The notes below the pieces were generated by a model. The model worked only from the letters and a program-made list of their open reading frames with translations. It did no database searches and was not told where the DNA came from. Of a DNA stretch of 64,000 nucleotides, positions 1 to 10,971 are shown in pieces. Source of the DNA: Cryptomeria japonica (Eukaryota > Streptophyta > Pinopsida > Cupressales > Cupressaceae); assembly GCF_030272615.1 (NCBI RefSeq), contig NC_081411.1:156822971-156886970 (forward strand), given 5' to 3'. The position numbers were made by a program, and so were the translations under genes. The stretch's first letter is position 1, and every line of letters begins with the position of its first letter.

Positions 1-1022
1 GTTTATGCTTGCTATGCCATCTAAGTCTATTGGTTAAGTCTAAGTGGTAATATATTGAATTGAATTGAGTTGGAAAGCGATTGGCAAGTGACAGTGAATG
101 GGTAAGCAGGAATAGAGAAGGAGATAGTTGTGGTAGCGATCCATGTTGATTCAGGTGTTGCAATTTGGAATATGTTTATGACATCATAACGAGTCTATGA
201 CATGAACCATGTCATGTTTGTAATTGAATGTTATATAATTAGCTAGGGTTTGAGAACTGGTAATAAGATCTTTGATCGGTCATATTTTATGGTTTTGTGG
301 TGATTATTTTCATGTTCATAAGTTGAGGATGACGTGTCAGAATCTATGAGAAAAGATAAGATGTTGTTTTTGTGTGTACAAGGATCAAATATCTTGGGAA
401 GCAGCGAAGTTCTTAGCATAATGTGTTAAGGCTTTGACAGCTTATCACATCGATGTGCGGTGATGAGTTATGATCATTCCACGGTTGTAATTGTCTTGTA
501 ATTTGTTGAAATAATCTATATAATGATATGTAATAATTTGTAATGATCTAATATGATCTATGATGTATATTTATTGTAGGTTAGGGTTTTGTAACCGACC
601 TAATTGTAAAATGTATTTAGGTCAAGTTTTAGAAGGTTAAGTGTGTCGATGATTAGAGAAGTGTGTGTGTGTGTGTGTGTTGAACTAGATTGAGATGTCT
701 GCATGAGAGAAGCGGATTGGAGCTGACAAGGATCTATAATAGCAAGCTATGAAGTGTTGAGTCCAGATCATTTATATGTTGTTTCCTAATAGTTGTAACA
801 ACATTAAAATCCCTTAACTAAGTAGGTCCTAACAGGCCTAATCTTGTAAATCCCTTCACCGGGTGGCTCATTAATTTGGGTTTAAATCCTCCAACGAGGT
901 TACTCCTAATAGGGTAAAACTCCTAACAAAGCTAAGTTGTAAAATCCCTTGACCGGGTTGCTCCTAATAGGGTCTGTTCTTAACAGGGCATTGTTGTAAA
1001 GCTCCTAATTCGGCTAGGCTCC
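1..1022 (+). repeat. Diverged copia-type LTR fragment
   Basis: No gene is visible here. The stretch at about 780-1020 alternates phrases such as 'cctaacaggcctaat', 'aatcccttgaccgggttg' and 'ctcctaatagggt'. These are reverse-complement relatives of the 'cccggttaagggattt' phrases in the LTRs of the minus-strand copia element at 13220-14615 and 33284-34613. A 'gtgcggtgatgagtta' phrase near 460 also has its counterpart in those LTRs. I infer a plus-oriented, older member of the same LTR family, cut on the left by the window edge and on the right by the LTR starting at 1023. Identity is too low to mark exact ends. Confidence 0.45.
661..680. repeat. (GT)10 microsatellite
   Basis: Ten uninterrupted GT units inside the old LTR fragment. 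Confidence 0.9.
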
Positions 1023-1196
1023 TGTAGTGTCATAAAATTGTGACCCTAGAAATTTTTTACCACATTAGGGTCCTCACACATGCAAAATTTAATCCCCTAG
1101 CCTGATCGGAGACCAGAGACTGCTCAACCCCTGAAACTACTTATCCCTTGCCCTCCACACCACCCTCTCTACACTCTATCCTAGAGAAAAGGGCAT

Positions 1197-1287
1197 GATA
1201 GGGGCATGGCACCCCTGTCCCCCCTAGGATAGAGGCGTTGCACCCTTGTCCTCCCAGGATAGGGGCATGGCACCCTTGCCCCTGCCC
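1197..1287. repeat. Three ~31-bp GC-rich repeats in the G1 LTR
   Basis: Units begin at about 1197, 1228 and 1258, each of the form 'gata(g)gggcatggcaccc..gtcc..'. They lie just upstream of the LTR TATA box. The related minus-strand LTR at 34614-35176 has only one 'gggcatggcacc' unit. Confidence 0.75.
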
Positions 1288-1400
1288 CTTTTTAGGGCAA
1301 GACCCTTCCTAAGCCTACATTGTATGTTGTGCATTGGGCAGGAAAACTTCCTCAATGTCGGCCTATGACAAAAATTAGTCAATTAAACCTAATTGACAAG

Positions 1401-1408
1401 TATATAAG
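1401..1408 (+). promoter_or_regulatory. TATA box of the G1 LTR
   Basis: 'tatataag' in the U3-like part of the LTR, conserved at 34852-34859 in the related minus-strand LTR. Confidence 0.5.
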
Positions 1409-2250
1409 TTGCATTTACCCTCTCATTTGAAAAGTTGGAAAATAAGTTGGAAAAATTTTGATGAGTGGGAAGTTTACATGAGATCAAGCATTCAAGAGCA
1501 TTCAAGCATACTTTTCCAGCATTGAGCATTCTCAAATCTCCCTTCAAGGCTAGGTGTTGTATTCAAGTCAAGGATTCAACCATTGAAGAGGAGATTCATT
1601 CCAACATTCAATTCCATACAAGAAAATCTACCTACATTCTATCTACAACCTCCCTTCAGGTGATTTACATTTCAATCTTTTATTTACATTCACTTGCAAG
1701 TACTTTCTTTCATCATTTGGTTAATTCCAAAACTGGGGTTTGACCTGAAGGAAAACCCCCAATCCCAACACATTTCCCTCTCTTTTATGTGTGTAGGTTG
1801 CAGGTGCGCATCTGTACTTTCATATTCGGGCTCCATTTGTAGAGGCAGAAAAACCCTTTTCGTTTCACGGATTTTTCAGAGGACCATGTACGTTCTCGCC
1901 ACGGTCCAGGCAACTTTTCCTCAAATTCATAGGGCAGCTTCATCTCGACATATTACTGCCAGATCCAAGTGCACAACTTCATCCCACACTTTGATCTCAA
2001 GTTATAATCAGTTCTTTGTCACTTTTACACTTAGTTTCTATGCATAATTCAATCAATTCCTTTCCATTTCAAATAGAAGAGGGGATTAGCTTGTTGTTCC
2101 CATTTCATTCAGATTTATATCTTCTTCTTTGAAGGTTGAATAAAGTGAATTTCTCCCCCCCTCTTCCAATGTAATGCGTGAAAGGGTAGTTTTCCTCTTG
2201 ATCTCTCATTCAAACATATTTACCCACAGTTACATTTTGGTGACATTACA

Positions 2251-3513
2251 TTTTGGTGAATCCGACGTCTTGCATGCTTTCCTTTGAAAAAAATTGCATA
2301 TTTTTCAGTTGCATGTTTAAATTTTCTGCAAACTTAGTGGTTAAATTATTATTATTTTTTTATCGATAATAGCCCGAAGTCGATAGGATGTACATACCCT
2401 ACCCCCATCGAGATTTGAACTTGTGACCTCTCTTTCAATAGCACAAGTTCTCCACCACTACGCCAACTCAGGTTGTATGACTTAGTGGTTAAATTATTAA
2501 AAACCCTAGTTTTTAAAATTAAAATTGAACTTGTGATTTGTAAAAATTGCTTGTGGTTATCTTAGATCTGAAAAAAAAAAAATTTGTCAAATTCCATTTC
2601 CTCATTGTCTTGTTCAATTTGCAAATAAAATTTACCAAATTAAGTGGTTACTTGTTAAAACCTTAATTTTCAAGTGCAAAAATTGGATTTACATTTAGTT
2701 TTTATATTTGTGATTGTTCTTAGACTTGTTTTCATTCCTACAATTCAAATTTTTAATTTCCCTCCTTTTTCCCAAAATTCAAATTTCAAAATTAAGTGGT
2801 TAGGTCATAAAACACTAATTTTTAAATTTAATTGGGTTTTGTGCAAATTCAATCAATTTCATTCAAATTCAGGTCTCTAAACATTTGTCAAGGTTTCCCT
2901 ATTCATTAGGTTTGACCTTTTTCAAATTTGCAATTCAATTCCTCTTTTTCTTCAAAACCCTAATAGGGTCCTATTTTTACATTTCAACCTTACTTTCGCC
3001 CATCTAGAAATCATAAAATTCGCTAATTTTTTGGATTAGCTTTGAAATCATCATAATATTCATCCCTGAAAATTTCAAAAAAAATTGGTCCAACCATGTG
3101 CATTCCCGCCACGGCCCTCAGCTTTTTTCTCAAAATTTTGGGAGACTTATGACTATATTTAATAGCCTAAATCCATAAGATTTCCTGATTTTATCAATTT
3201 TTGATCCCTCTAAAATTGAAAATACCTCCAAAATTCAACATTTCACATTTTGAAAAAAAATTTAAATTAAGAGGTTAATTATAGTTTGCCCTGATTTTAA
3301 CAATTCTGATTTTAAAATTAAGTGCTATTCCCTTGGCCCTAATTTTTAAATTCCAGTTTCCTTTCATTTTTGAAAATTGTGTCATCCTCTTCTTCCAACA
3401 AAGTTCAAATTCTTTAATCATTATTTTCTTAAATTTTGTATTACTAAATTTTGTAAGCTTTATTCCCATAATTCAAAATTCAAAATTCAAAATTCAAATT
3501 TTCCATCTAGTGC
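2251..3513 (+). other. G1 leader with primer-site candidate
   Basis: Non-coding AT-rich leader between the LTR and gag. It begins with 'ttttggtgaatccgacg', a plausible primer-binding site whose tRNA I did not assign. The rest is a series of loosely repeated phrases ('aaattaagtggtta', 'caaaattcaaatt') that look like a degenerate internal repeat. It contains the SINE at 2352-2479. Confidence 0.5.
2332..2499 (-). mobile_element. tRNA-derived SINE with 20-bp target duplication
   Basis: Body at 2352-2479, about 128 bp, read on the minus strand. It has a box A-like 'gagttggcgtagtggtgg', a box B-like 'aagttcaaatct' about 35 bp further on, and a T-rich run on the plus strand at its left end, which is the A-rich tail. 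The 20-bp string 'acttagtggttaaattatta' is present on both sides (2332-2351 and 2480-2499). This is the layout of a Pol III-transcribed SINE inserted by a LINE machinery. It sits in the G1 leader and is therefore younger than G1. Confidence 0.88.
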
Positions 3514-4435
3514 ATGAGTTTTACCACTATTAGTCCTACCTACACTATCCCCGTTAGACAAAGCATTAGAATTAAGGTCTCCCAAGGTTTAATTACTGAA
3601 GAGATTGAGCCTAATTTGGGTGACTTCTTTAATGAGGATCATGCTAATGCTTCCCATTCTAATCATGTCCCTATCTATCCAATTGATGAATCCCATGTTG
3701 AACACGAAGAAGCTTTGACTAGAGTCTCTATAGATCAACTTTCCAAATTGGACAATCAATTTAATAACTTTCAACACTTGATGTCCCAAGAATACCCTAA
3801 TAGTGAAGCTCTTCCGTTAACTGTAGGCCTTAAGCGCATGATTCAAAATGATAAGAATGGACTTGATATAGTGTGTGGCATTGCACATATTGTTGATTCT
3901 AATGTCATGCCTATCCAGATTTGTGCAGAAACCCTAGGTTATTCACAACCTTCAACACAAGTCAACCCTTTTATTTCTTTGACTACTCTTATGACGAGTA
4001 TTCCTACTTTTACCTCAAACACCAAGACTACTTCAACTCAAAATGTCATCCCTACAACAACTCGTCATGGGGGAAATCCCTTTTGTTCATTAAACCCTCC
4101 ATCTTTACCTATGTCTTCAATAAGTGTTCCTATTATCCCTCAACCAATCAATATGACACAAGAGGGCAATTCCTTCAACAACTTTGTTCCTCCTGTAAGT
4201 GTCACTTTTCCTACCCAATCATCACCTATGCCTACTTATAATAATGTCACACCACCTTATTCTCCATCCATCCCTTCTTTCAATAACATCACACCACTTT
4301 CTTAATCAACTATGTCTCACATTAACTCTTCTACCGAAGTGACAATTAACAGTCTTGCTCAAACTGTGTCTTACAACAATAAATTGCTTGTATGAGTCAA
4401 TCCAAGTTTCATATGCCCACCTTTGATGTTGCGAG
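3514..4435 (+). pseudogene. G1 gag, N-terminal part (split by N1)
   Basis: This is the first open stretch after the G1 leader. It codes for a Thr/Ser/Pro-rich region with short repeats of the form 'PxYNNVTPP..SPSIPSFNNITP', typical of the poorly conserved N-terminal part of plant gypsy Gag. The open frame starts with ATG at 3514 and stops at 4303-4305. The same gag continues in decayed form up to 4435, where element N1 is inserted, and resumes at 10972. The duplicated bases around N1 (gcgag at 4431-4435, acgag at 10972-10976) mark the insertion point. Function if intact: capsid and nucleocapsid precursor. Confidence 0.6.
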
Positions 4436-5233
4436 TGTTAGGGGTCCCATAGATACTAAGAGGGGGGGGGTGAATCAATATCTAACCAGTAATTAGAATT
4501 TCTTAACTTAAAACATGTAGAACATAATATAACAGTGTACCGATATGCAAGAAATAATGCAATAAATAGAATCAAGAACATCCACATGAAAAACACACCA
4601 TAACACAAGATGTTAACGAGGAAACCCGGTGTGGGAAAAACCTTGGTGGGATTTGTGACCCACAATATTCACTCACTAGCCAGTAAGAGAATATTACTTA
4701 CAATAGGGGCCTCCACATGCAGGAAGGCCAATTGCCTAGAGCTCACTGCTCAATGGGAAGTCTCACTGACTTACAATAAGGATTATACAAATCCAATATC
4801 TTGTAGTGCTTTACAATAGCATCTTCAATGCCTGATTCAGTACCGGTTTCTGCTCTGTTCTTTACATATATCCCTTGACCTATATTTTGCACATTAGGTC
4901 TGCCTAATATTTTCCTTAGTACTTCTCTATCACATCACTCAAATGTCTACAATGATCTCTTTTATATATAAGAGTCATTTTACAATTTTCCAAGTCGGCT
5001 TACACATTTTTACAATAATAAACAAAATATAATATAACAAAATCTTGTCGGCCTCTGTGCCGGTATACTTCCTTTCTTCTATGCTGGTGTCAGTGTCCTG
5101 AGTGCCAGTGTAGAGTGTGATTTGTTGATGCCGATATAATGTCTTTGTCAGTGCCATAGGATTGCAAGGTTGCCATCAATGACAAAACCTTCAATCACAT
5201 ACAATGTCTCATTGGAGTGTGCATATGCCAACA
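4436..5233 (-). repeat. 3' LTR of N1
   Basis: 798 bp, nearly collinear with 10176-10971. Most differences are transitions (for example 'accgatatg' against 'accggtatg'). It carries the same TATA block ('cttttatatataag' at 4959-4972, minus strand). Confidence 0.9.
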
Positions 5234-5572
5234 ATCTCCCCCGTTGGCATTGATGGCAACACTCATGAAAAATTTCAAAAAGTATCCAAAAATGTTACCA
5301 AAAAAATGTGTGTGCTCCCCCTGAGCATATGATTCCTGTGATTTGAATTTTTTCATCCCACTACTCCCCCTTTGGCATCAATGACAAAGGTTGTCAAGAT
5401 GTCAGTAGAGTTTGTGGTTTCAACCTTATAGCTGGGTAGTTATAATTTGAAAAAGATCTCCCAAAATCAAGTTTATACTATCCATAAACTTTTTGCTATC
5501 CTTTATTGTTGTCTCTGTTCTCTTCACTGTACTGGTGAGATGCTACAAATGCTCTGTCGGTGTTTTGCTTCC
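5234..5572 (-). other. N1 3' untranslated region with polypurine tract
   Basis: Between the ORF2 stop (5573) and the 3' LTR. On the coding strand it contains two purine runs: 'gccaaagggggagtagtggg' near 5360-5380, and 'caacgggggaga' directly next to the LTR. The second has the position of a plus-strand priming tract. No ORF is seen. Confidence 0.65.
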
Positions 5573-8500
5573 CTATATTAATGCCTCAAAAATTTTCTTC
5601 CGCAGAGATGCTAGATAGTCCAATCTTGGACTTAGTTTAGATCTCAAATGTTTTGCCTTATTTATTATTCTTTCTTTCTCTCTTTCCAGTTTGAGTAGTT
5701 CTTCCTCAAAAAATTGTTATCTTCTCCTCAAAAACCGATAGTGTATCAGGTGAGATGACAAAGCTGTCTGCAAGTTTATTTATCTCATCCTGTACCTTGC
5801 TCATTTTCTTATCAATATCTACAGTCAAAAAGTTTGTTTTACAGGTATCTTTATACAGATTTTTGTATTCTTTCAACAATTTACATAGTTCCAGTAGAAG
5901 TGTGTCAAAATCTCTATTACACTTCTTTATTTTCTCATCAAAGAATTTTTGTTTTTCAATTTCTACCTTATCCTTCACTGAATCTTCCTTTATTTTCTCA
6001 ATGTTTTCTGAGATGTATTTACACAATGTATCCAATTCTCCTAAAGAATCTTTGTTATCTATATTACAGTTAGGTGTAATTACCTTCAAAATTGGTATGG
6101 TATCATCAATTGCTTTGTAAGCCTATGAGTTGTAGTTAATTATTTTCTTGATAGAATCAAGTAGTACCTCAGTCACATTTGATTTGTATCCTGATGATGA
6201 TCCAACAATCTGAGTACCAGTGGAAGTAACCAAGCTTGTATTGACCTCTGGTAGGTCACTTTGTGTCTGCATTTCTTTAAGCACTAGTTTTCCTACTTCA
6301 CTAGTTACTGATGGCACTGTTTCCTTATGTACCTGTTCCGGTTGTTGTTGTTCTGAAGCCTTTTGCTCTATTTGTTTCTCTGTAGGTTTCATTTCCTTAA
6401 TCTCTATCTCAGTCTCTACCTTTTTCTCTTTATCAGCTGCCGGTTTATCAGTTTCCTTAGTCACCGGAGGCTCACTAGCCATATCTGACTCTTATGTTGT
6501 ATCTTTGTCTACTACTATGTTGATCTTCTGAGTATCAACATTCACAATATATAAGACTTCAGGATTAGGATTATTATCCTCTACATCCATACTCTCGGCT
6601 GTCAGTTGATCTTCATTTGTTGTTTATTTTACCGGTGGAGTATTTAAAGAAGGTGGGGTAAGTTGTCTCTAACCTTGATACTTGGTGGTCCACCAACTTT
6701 ACCTTTCCCCTTGTCTCTATCTTTCTGATATACCTTTATGGGTTTAGGGTTCCTCTACTCTTCTTGTTTTTCTTTCTCAACTAGGAATATATCCCATCCA
6801 TCTTCTGTTTCCTCTGTCACTTCATTAACTCTTCCTGCCATTAGTGAAATAAGTCGGTGTGCAATAGAGAATACTGACCAGTTGGCCTTTACAATCAGAT
6901 CATCAATTTCTTGTGGAGAGTTTACCGGATATACAACAAGTAGCTTCTCAATTTTTATTTTCTTATCCAATTCTATCACTGCCTATCTTCTTGCCTCTAG
7001 TCTTTTGAATAATTCATCTGGTATTTCATTGACTACTTCCATCAAAAATTTCTTGTACATATCCATGTGCAATATAACACTATTTTCAACCTGTTCTTTC
7101 TCATCAGCTGTTAGAGTGTCATATATTTTCTCTATGTTCTTCAGTTTACCTTCTTCTATGATTTCATTCAGCAGTATATCAAGAGGGGCCAAGTCTTTGT
7201 TTGTCCTTTTCTTCTTTGGTGTGGCCTTTCTAACCGGAGATCTCACAGCTTGTTGCTTTTGCCTTGTCCTCCTAGGTGAAGGTGTGGTTGCCAGTGAGGG
7301 ATCTCTTTTTCTTACAACTCTTTTAAAAGTTGCAGGCATGTCACTTCCTGAAGAAGTACCTACTGGTGATAGGTGAGTTTTAGGCTGTGGAGCTGCTAAC
7401 TCATCCTCTGTTATGTCGATTTTCTTCAATACATCTTCCTTAATGGCTTTTGCTTGTCTGGACCCTTTCCTTACATCTACCTCAACCTTTTTCACCCTTT
7501 TCTTTGATTGAATTTGCCTTTCAATATTCTTTACACTACCAAATACTTCTTCCTTTGGTTCTCTGGGGGCTTCCAGAAGTGCTTTAGCATATGTTTCAAC
7601 TATGTGATCATCTGTTTCATATCCCATCTCGATTACCCAAACTGTCCTTGGGATGACCGCTTCCATCCAGATTTCATCTTTCTTGATGACACAATATATA
7701 TTATCTTTGTATTTGTCTACAATCTTCTGTGATAACCTTACTCTTTTCTTCATTTTGGTCTTTAATGCTTGGAAAAAGTCATGAATATTGTTTTCCTTGT
7801 TCTCACCCATGTTATTGAATAGTTCAGTCAATTGTTTGCCTACCGGTATGTCTTATCCAAGTTCTTTGTAACCTATACTGGGAACCTATTTTGTTATATG
7901 TAGCATTAGGCATACTAACAGATTTCCAAATCTGAAAGTTCCTTTCTTGTCCTTCTTGATCTTTCCAAGATTGTTAATTAATTCATCCTTTAACCACTCA
8001 CATATGTCAATTTTTGCATTGTCTGTGACCATGTCATGAGCACTCTTAATGCATAAACTTGAAACTAAATTAAGTCTATTAGCATGAGAATCTTACATTG
8101 ATATCTTTTACATCATTAACCCTTAGGGACCTCTTGTCAAATGTTGCACCAGTTAGGTTTATAACTAGGTCATTGGAAACTTTCTTGGTTTTGTCTAGTC
8201 TTTTACTAGTGGTTGGTAACCCTGTGACAGCTTTCACAACTTCCTTGGTGATCTTATGGATTGCATCTAACCAAAAAAATCCTCCATGTACCCTGCTCAA
8301 AACTATCCTAATCACATCCTTTGGAAATTCAGGAATGCTAAGGATTTCTATAAATCCTAGGGACTCAATGATCTTGTGTTCATCCTTTATATTGTTGATA
8401 TTATCACATATCATGGTTTTATACATGGTTTAAATTTCCTCATCTCCTAACTCTTCAATGTTGCAGTGGATGTACATTCTAGGGTCTTCAGCATATACAA

Positions 8501-8645
8501 CTCCCTTAGGAATTTGAGAAAAAGCACCTAGGGTATCATCCTTCTTTGCTATTTTGAGAACTAACTAAAATACGGACCTAGGTCTTTTTATTACTTCAAC
8601 AACAGTAGGGTTTGTTATGTATTCAATTGCATAGGTGGATGCCAT
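5573..8645 (-). pseudogene. N1 ORF2: ~1000-codon protein of unknown function
   Basis: I read one long decayed ORF on the minus strand, from an ATG at 8645 ('MASTYAIEYITNP') to a TAG at 5573, with a handful of in-frame stops (for example at the TAG just after 'PRSVF', TAA after 'LGDEEI' and TAG after 'IINYNS') and one frameshift in a T-run near 5709. About the first 330 residues look globular ('GGFFWLDAIHKITKEVVKAV', 'DICEWLKDELINNLGKIKKD'). A basic proline/serine tract follows (around 7150-7450: 'TPSPRRTRQKQQAVRSP', 'RKATPKKKRTNK'), then acidic/lysine-rich helix-forming stretches ending in a coiled coil ('EEELLKLEREKERIINKAK'). I recognise no enzyme motif: no YxDD, no D-D-E, no protease DSG. 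It lies exactly where pol is expected. Confidence 0.6.
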
Positions 8646-8946
8646 GATTAAATACCTTTTACTACCTTGGATGGATGATTGCTTGGAGTGTTCTTGCTTC
8701 TTGCTTGAAATACCTTAGCTCAGAGTCTTCGCGCTCTTCAAAAATTTGAAATCATGGTGAAATGAAATGGAGCCAAAACCTGAACTTTATAATGTCTCTT
8801 CACCATCTACCACATTAATTGCATGTCAGTTAAGTATTCACTTAACATTGTTTGCTGGTAATAAGTAATTTCCAACTTCTTATCTCTAACCGAGGGAATA
8901 ATAGCACATGTATCAATAGATTTCCAAACCCTCAAGGAAATTTTCT

Positions 8947-10104
8947 TCAATTAGATGAAGAACTTCCTGCCGGTGGAGCACTGCTCTATCCTTCTGGTGA
9001 AGCATCACTTTGTCCTGCCGGTGAAGTATTGATTGGTTCTACTGGTGGAGGAGTATTCCCAATATTTAGATCACCTTTTCTAATCCATTGTTTTGAGAAT
9101 TCTTGCTTAACCTCTTCAACTTTTTCTTTACCTTTCAAGTTAGAACTTTTGTTGTCTACCGGTGTTCCTTTACTTCTACATAATTTTGCAATATGCCCAA
9201 TCTTCTTACATGCATAACAAGTTACATTATTTTTCTGAATAGCTTTCCCATAACCTATGTTGGTTTGTGTTCTGCATTGATTAGATAAATGTCCAAATCT
9301 TCCACAAACATAACATCTCACATTCATTTTGTAGTTTTTAGAGTTGTGACCAACTTTGTTGCATTTAGAACATTGACCGGTGGGTGTGTTGATATTCTGA
9401 TAATTTCTAGATCTACACTCATTTGCTCTATGACCATACTTATTACAGTTAAAGCATTTACCATTGAATTTATAAGCATTAGGTTGTCTTACCGATTTGC
9501 TATGATCCTGAGTATTTGCAGTACCGGAGCTTTCACCAACTTCAAAGCCAATTCCAGAAGTGTAACCTTTAGGTTTTTGATTCTTCAGCAAGGTGCCAAG
9601 TTCCTCTGAGCTTTTCTTGAATTTTTCTTTGTATTGATTTGCAGTTTCTAGTTCTCTTTCTAGGACTTCTTTTTGTCTCATCAGTTCATTTGAGTCATTC
9701 TGAGTATGCATCAGATCTATCTTCAACATGTCATTTTCATAGCTAAGTCTTGTGTTCTCATTTGCTGCATCACTTAGTCTTCTAGTCAATTCTTCTTCAT
9801 TCTTCTTCCTATCCTCAATCTCTTTGCAAAATCTCATAGTCATATCCTGCATCTCATTCTTTGTTGTCATGATCTCTTGTTTCAACTTGCTTATTATATC
9901 ATTAAGTGATTCCTTTTCATCATTCTCATTTTGCAATTTTTCACAAAGTTCTCTTTTCTTATTTCTTGCAACAGTAAAATTTTCTTGAAGTGCCTGAATG
10001 ATGTCTTGAGCTACTCTTAAATCATCTTCTAATTTGATATTTTTCAAATTTTTTGCATCATAGTCTATAAGAGCTCCTTCCAGTTGCTTCATCAGATTTT
10101 CCAT
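8947..10104 (-). pseudogene. N1 Gag with coiled coil and four zinc knuckles
   Basis: The chosen start is the ATG at 10104 ('MENLMKQLEGALIDYDAK'), 58 bases after the primer site. Residues ~10-190 are highly charged heptad-like helix (long coiled coil; for example 'KEVLERELETANQYKEKFK'). Four knuckle motifs follow: 'CFNCNKYGHRANEC', 'CSKCNKVGHNSKNY' (last Cys replaced by Tyr, a G-to-A change), 'CYVCGRFGHLSNQC' and 'CYACKKIGHIAKLC'. The tail is Pro/Ser rich with 'SPAGQSDASPEG', then a TAG at 8986, and the likely original end 13 codons later. Role by family: RNA-binding nucleocapsid/capsid protein. Most copia Gags have one knuckle, so four is notable. A capsid fold was not recognised. Confidence 0.75.
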
Positions 10105-10161
10105 CTTTACCGGTGTCAAGATCTTTCTCAAGCTGTTAGGCTTTTGAAAATAGAGGATCAA

Positions 10162-10173
10162 GCTCTGATACCA
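10162..10173 (-). other. N1 primer-binding site (tRNA-iMet type)
   Basis: The coding strand reads 'tggtatcagagcttgatcc', the classic plant retrotransposon site complementary to the 3' end of initiator Met-tRNA, two bases inside the 5' LTR. Confidence 0.9.
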
Positions 10174-10175
10174 AT

Positions 10176-10971
10176 TGTTAGGGGTCCCACAGATACTGAG
10201 AGGGGGGGTGAATCAGTAGCTAACCAGTAATTAGAATTTCTTGACTTAAAACATGTAGAGCATAATATAACAGTGTACCGGTATGCAAGAAATAATGCAA
10301 TAAACAGAATCAAGAACATCCACATGAAAAACACACCATAACACAAGATGTTAACGAGGAAACCCGGTGTGGGAAAAACCTCGGTGGGATTTGTGACCCA
10401 CAATATTCACTCACTGGCCAATAAGAGAATATTACTTACAATAGGGGCCTGCACATGCAGGAAGGCCAATTGCCTAGAGCTCACTGCTCAATGGGAAGTC
10501 TCACTGACTTACAATAAGGATTATACAAATCCAATATCTTGTAGTGCTTTACAATAGCATCTTCAATGCCTGATTTAGTACCAGTTCCTGCTCTGTTCTT
10601 TACATATATCCCTTGACCTATATTTTGCACATTAGGTCTGCCTAATATTTTCCTTAATACTTCTCTATCACATCACTCAAATGTCTACAATGACCTCTTT
10701 TATATATAAGAGTCATTTTACAATTTGCCAAGTCGGCTTACACATTTTTACAATAATAAACAAAATATAATATAACAAAATCCTGTCGGCCTCTATGCCG
10801 ATATACTTCCTTTCTTTTGTGTCGGTGCCGATGTCTTGAGTGCCAGTGTAGAGTGTGATCTGTTGATGCCAGTATAATGTCTTTGTTGGTGCCATAGGAT
10901 TGCAAGGTTGCCATCAATGACAAAACCTTCAATCACATACAATGTCTCATTGGAGTGTGCATATGCCAACA
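10176..10971 (-). repeat. 5' LTR of N1
   Basis: 796 bp, ending next to the primer site. A TATA block 'tatatataaaag' (minus strand, about 10697-10710) is the likely promoter. Confidence 0.9.

Larger units (their letters stand above)
1023..2250 (+). repeat. 5' LTR of G1
   Basis: It starts 'tgtagtgtcataaaattg' and ends '...gacattaca' directly before a primer-site-like 'ttttggtgaatccgacg'. A TATA box 'tatataag' lies at 1401-1408. A minus-strand relative at 34614-35176 shares the start, the TATA block ('aagtatataag') and the 'attgaagaggagat' block, which supports these limits. The last bases are uncertain because 'attacattttggtga' occurs twice at the boundary. Confidence 0.6.
4436..10971 (-). mobile_element. 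N1: complete non-autonomous LTR retrotransposon
   Basis: A 6.5-kb minus-strand element bounded by two ~797-bp LTRs (tgttgg...ctaaca on the coding strand) that I judge about 95 % identical. The 5' LTR is followed by a primer site complementary to the initiator-Met tRNA (10162-10173), and the 3' LTR is preceded by a purine-rich 'caacgggggaga'. The target duplication is acgag/gcgag, one transition apart. Inside are a Gag with coiled coil and four zinc knuckles (10104-8947) and a second long ORF (8645-5573). I see no protease, RT, RNase H or integrase, so it must have depended on enzymes supplied by another element. It is inserted in the gag of G1. Confidence 0.85.

Noticed and set aside
6738-7376. 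212-codon plus-strand frame
   Set aside because: Lies antisense to N1 ORF2. Ser/Phe-rich composition is typical of the complement of a Lys/Glu-rich coding strand.
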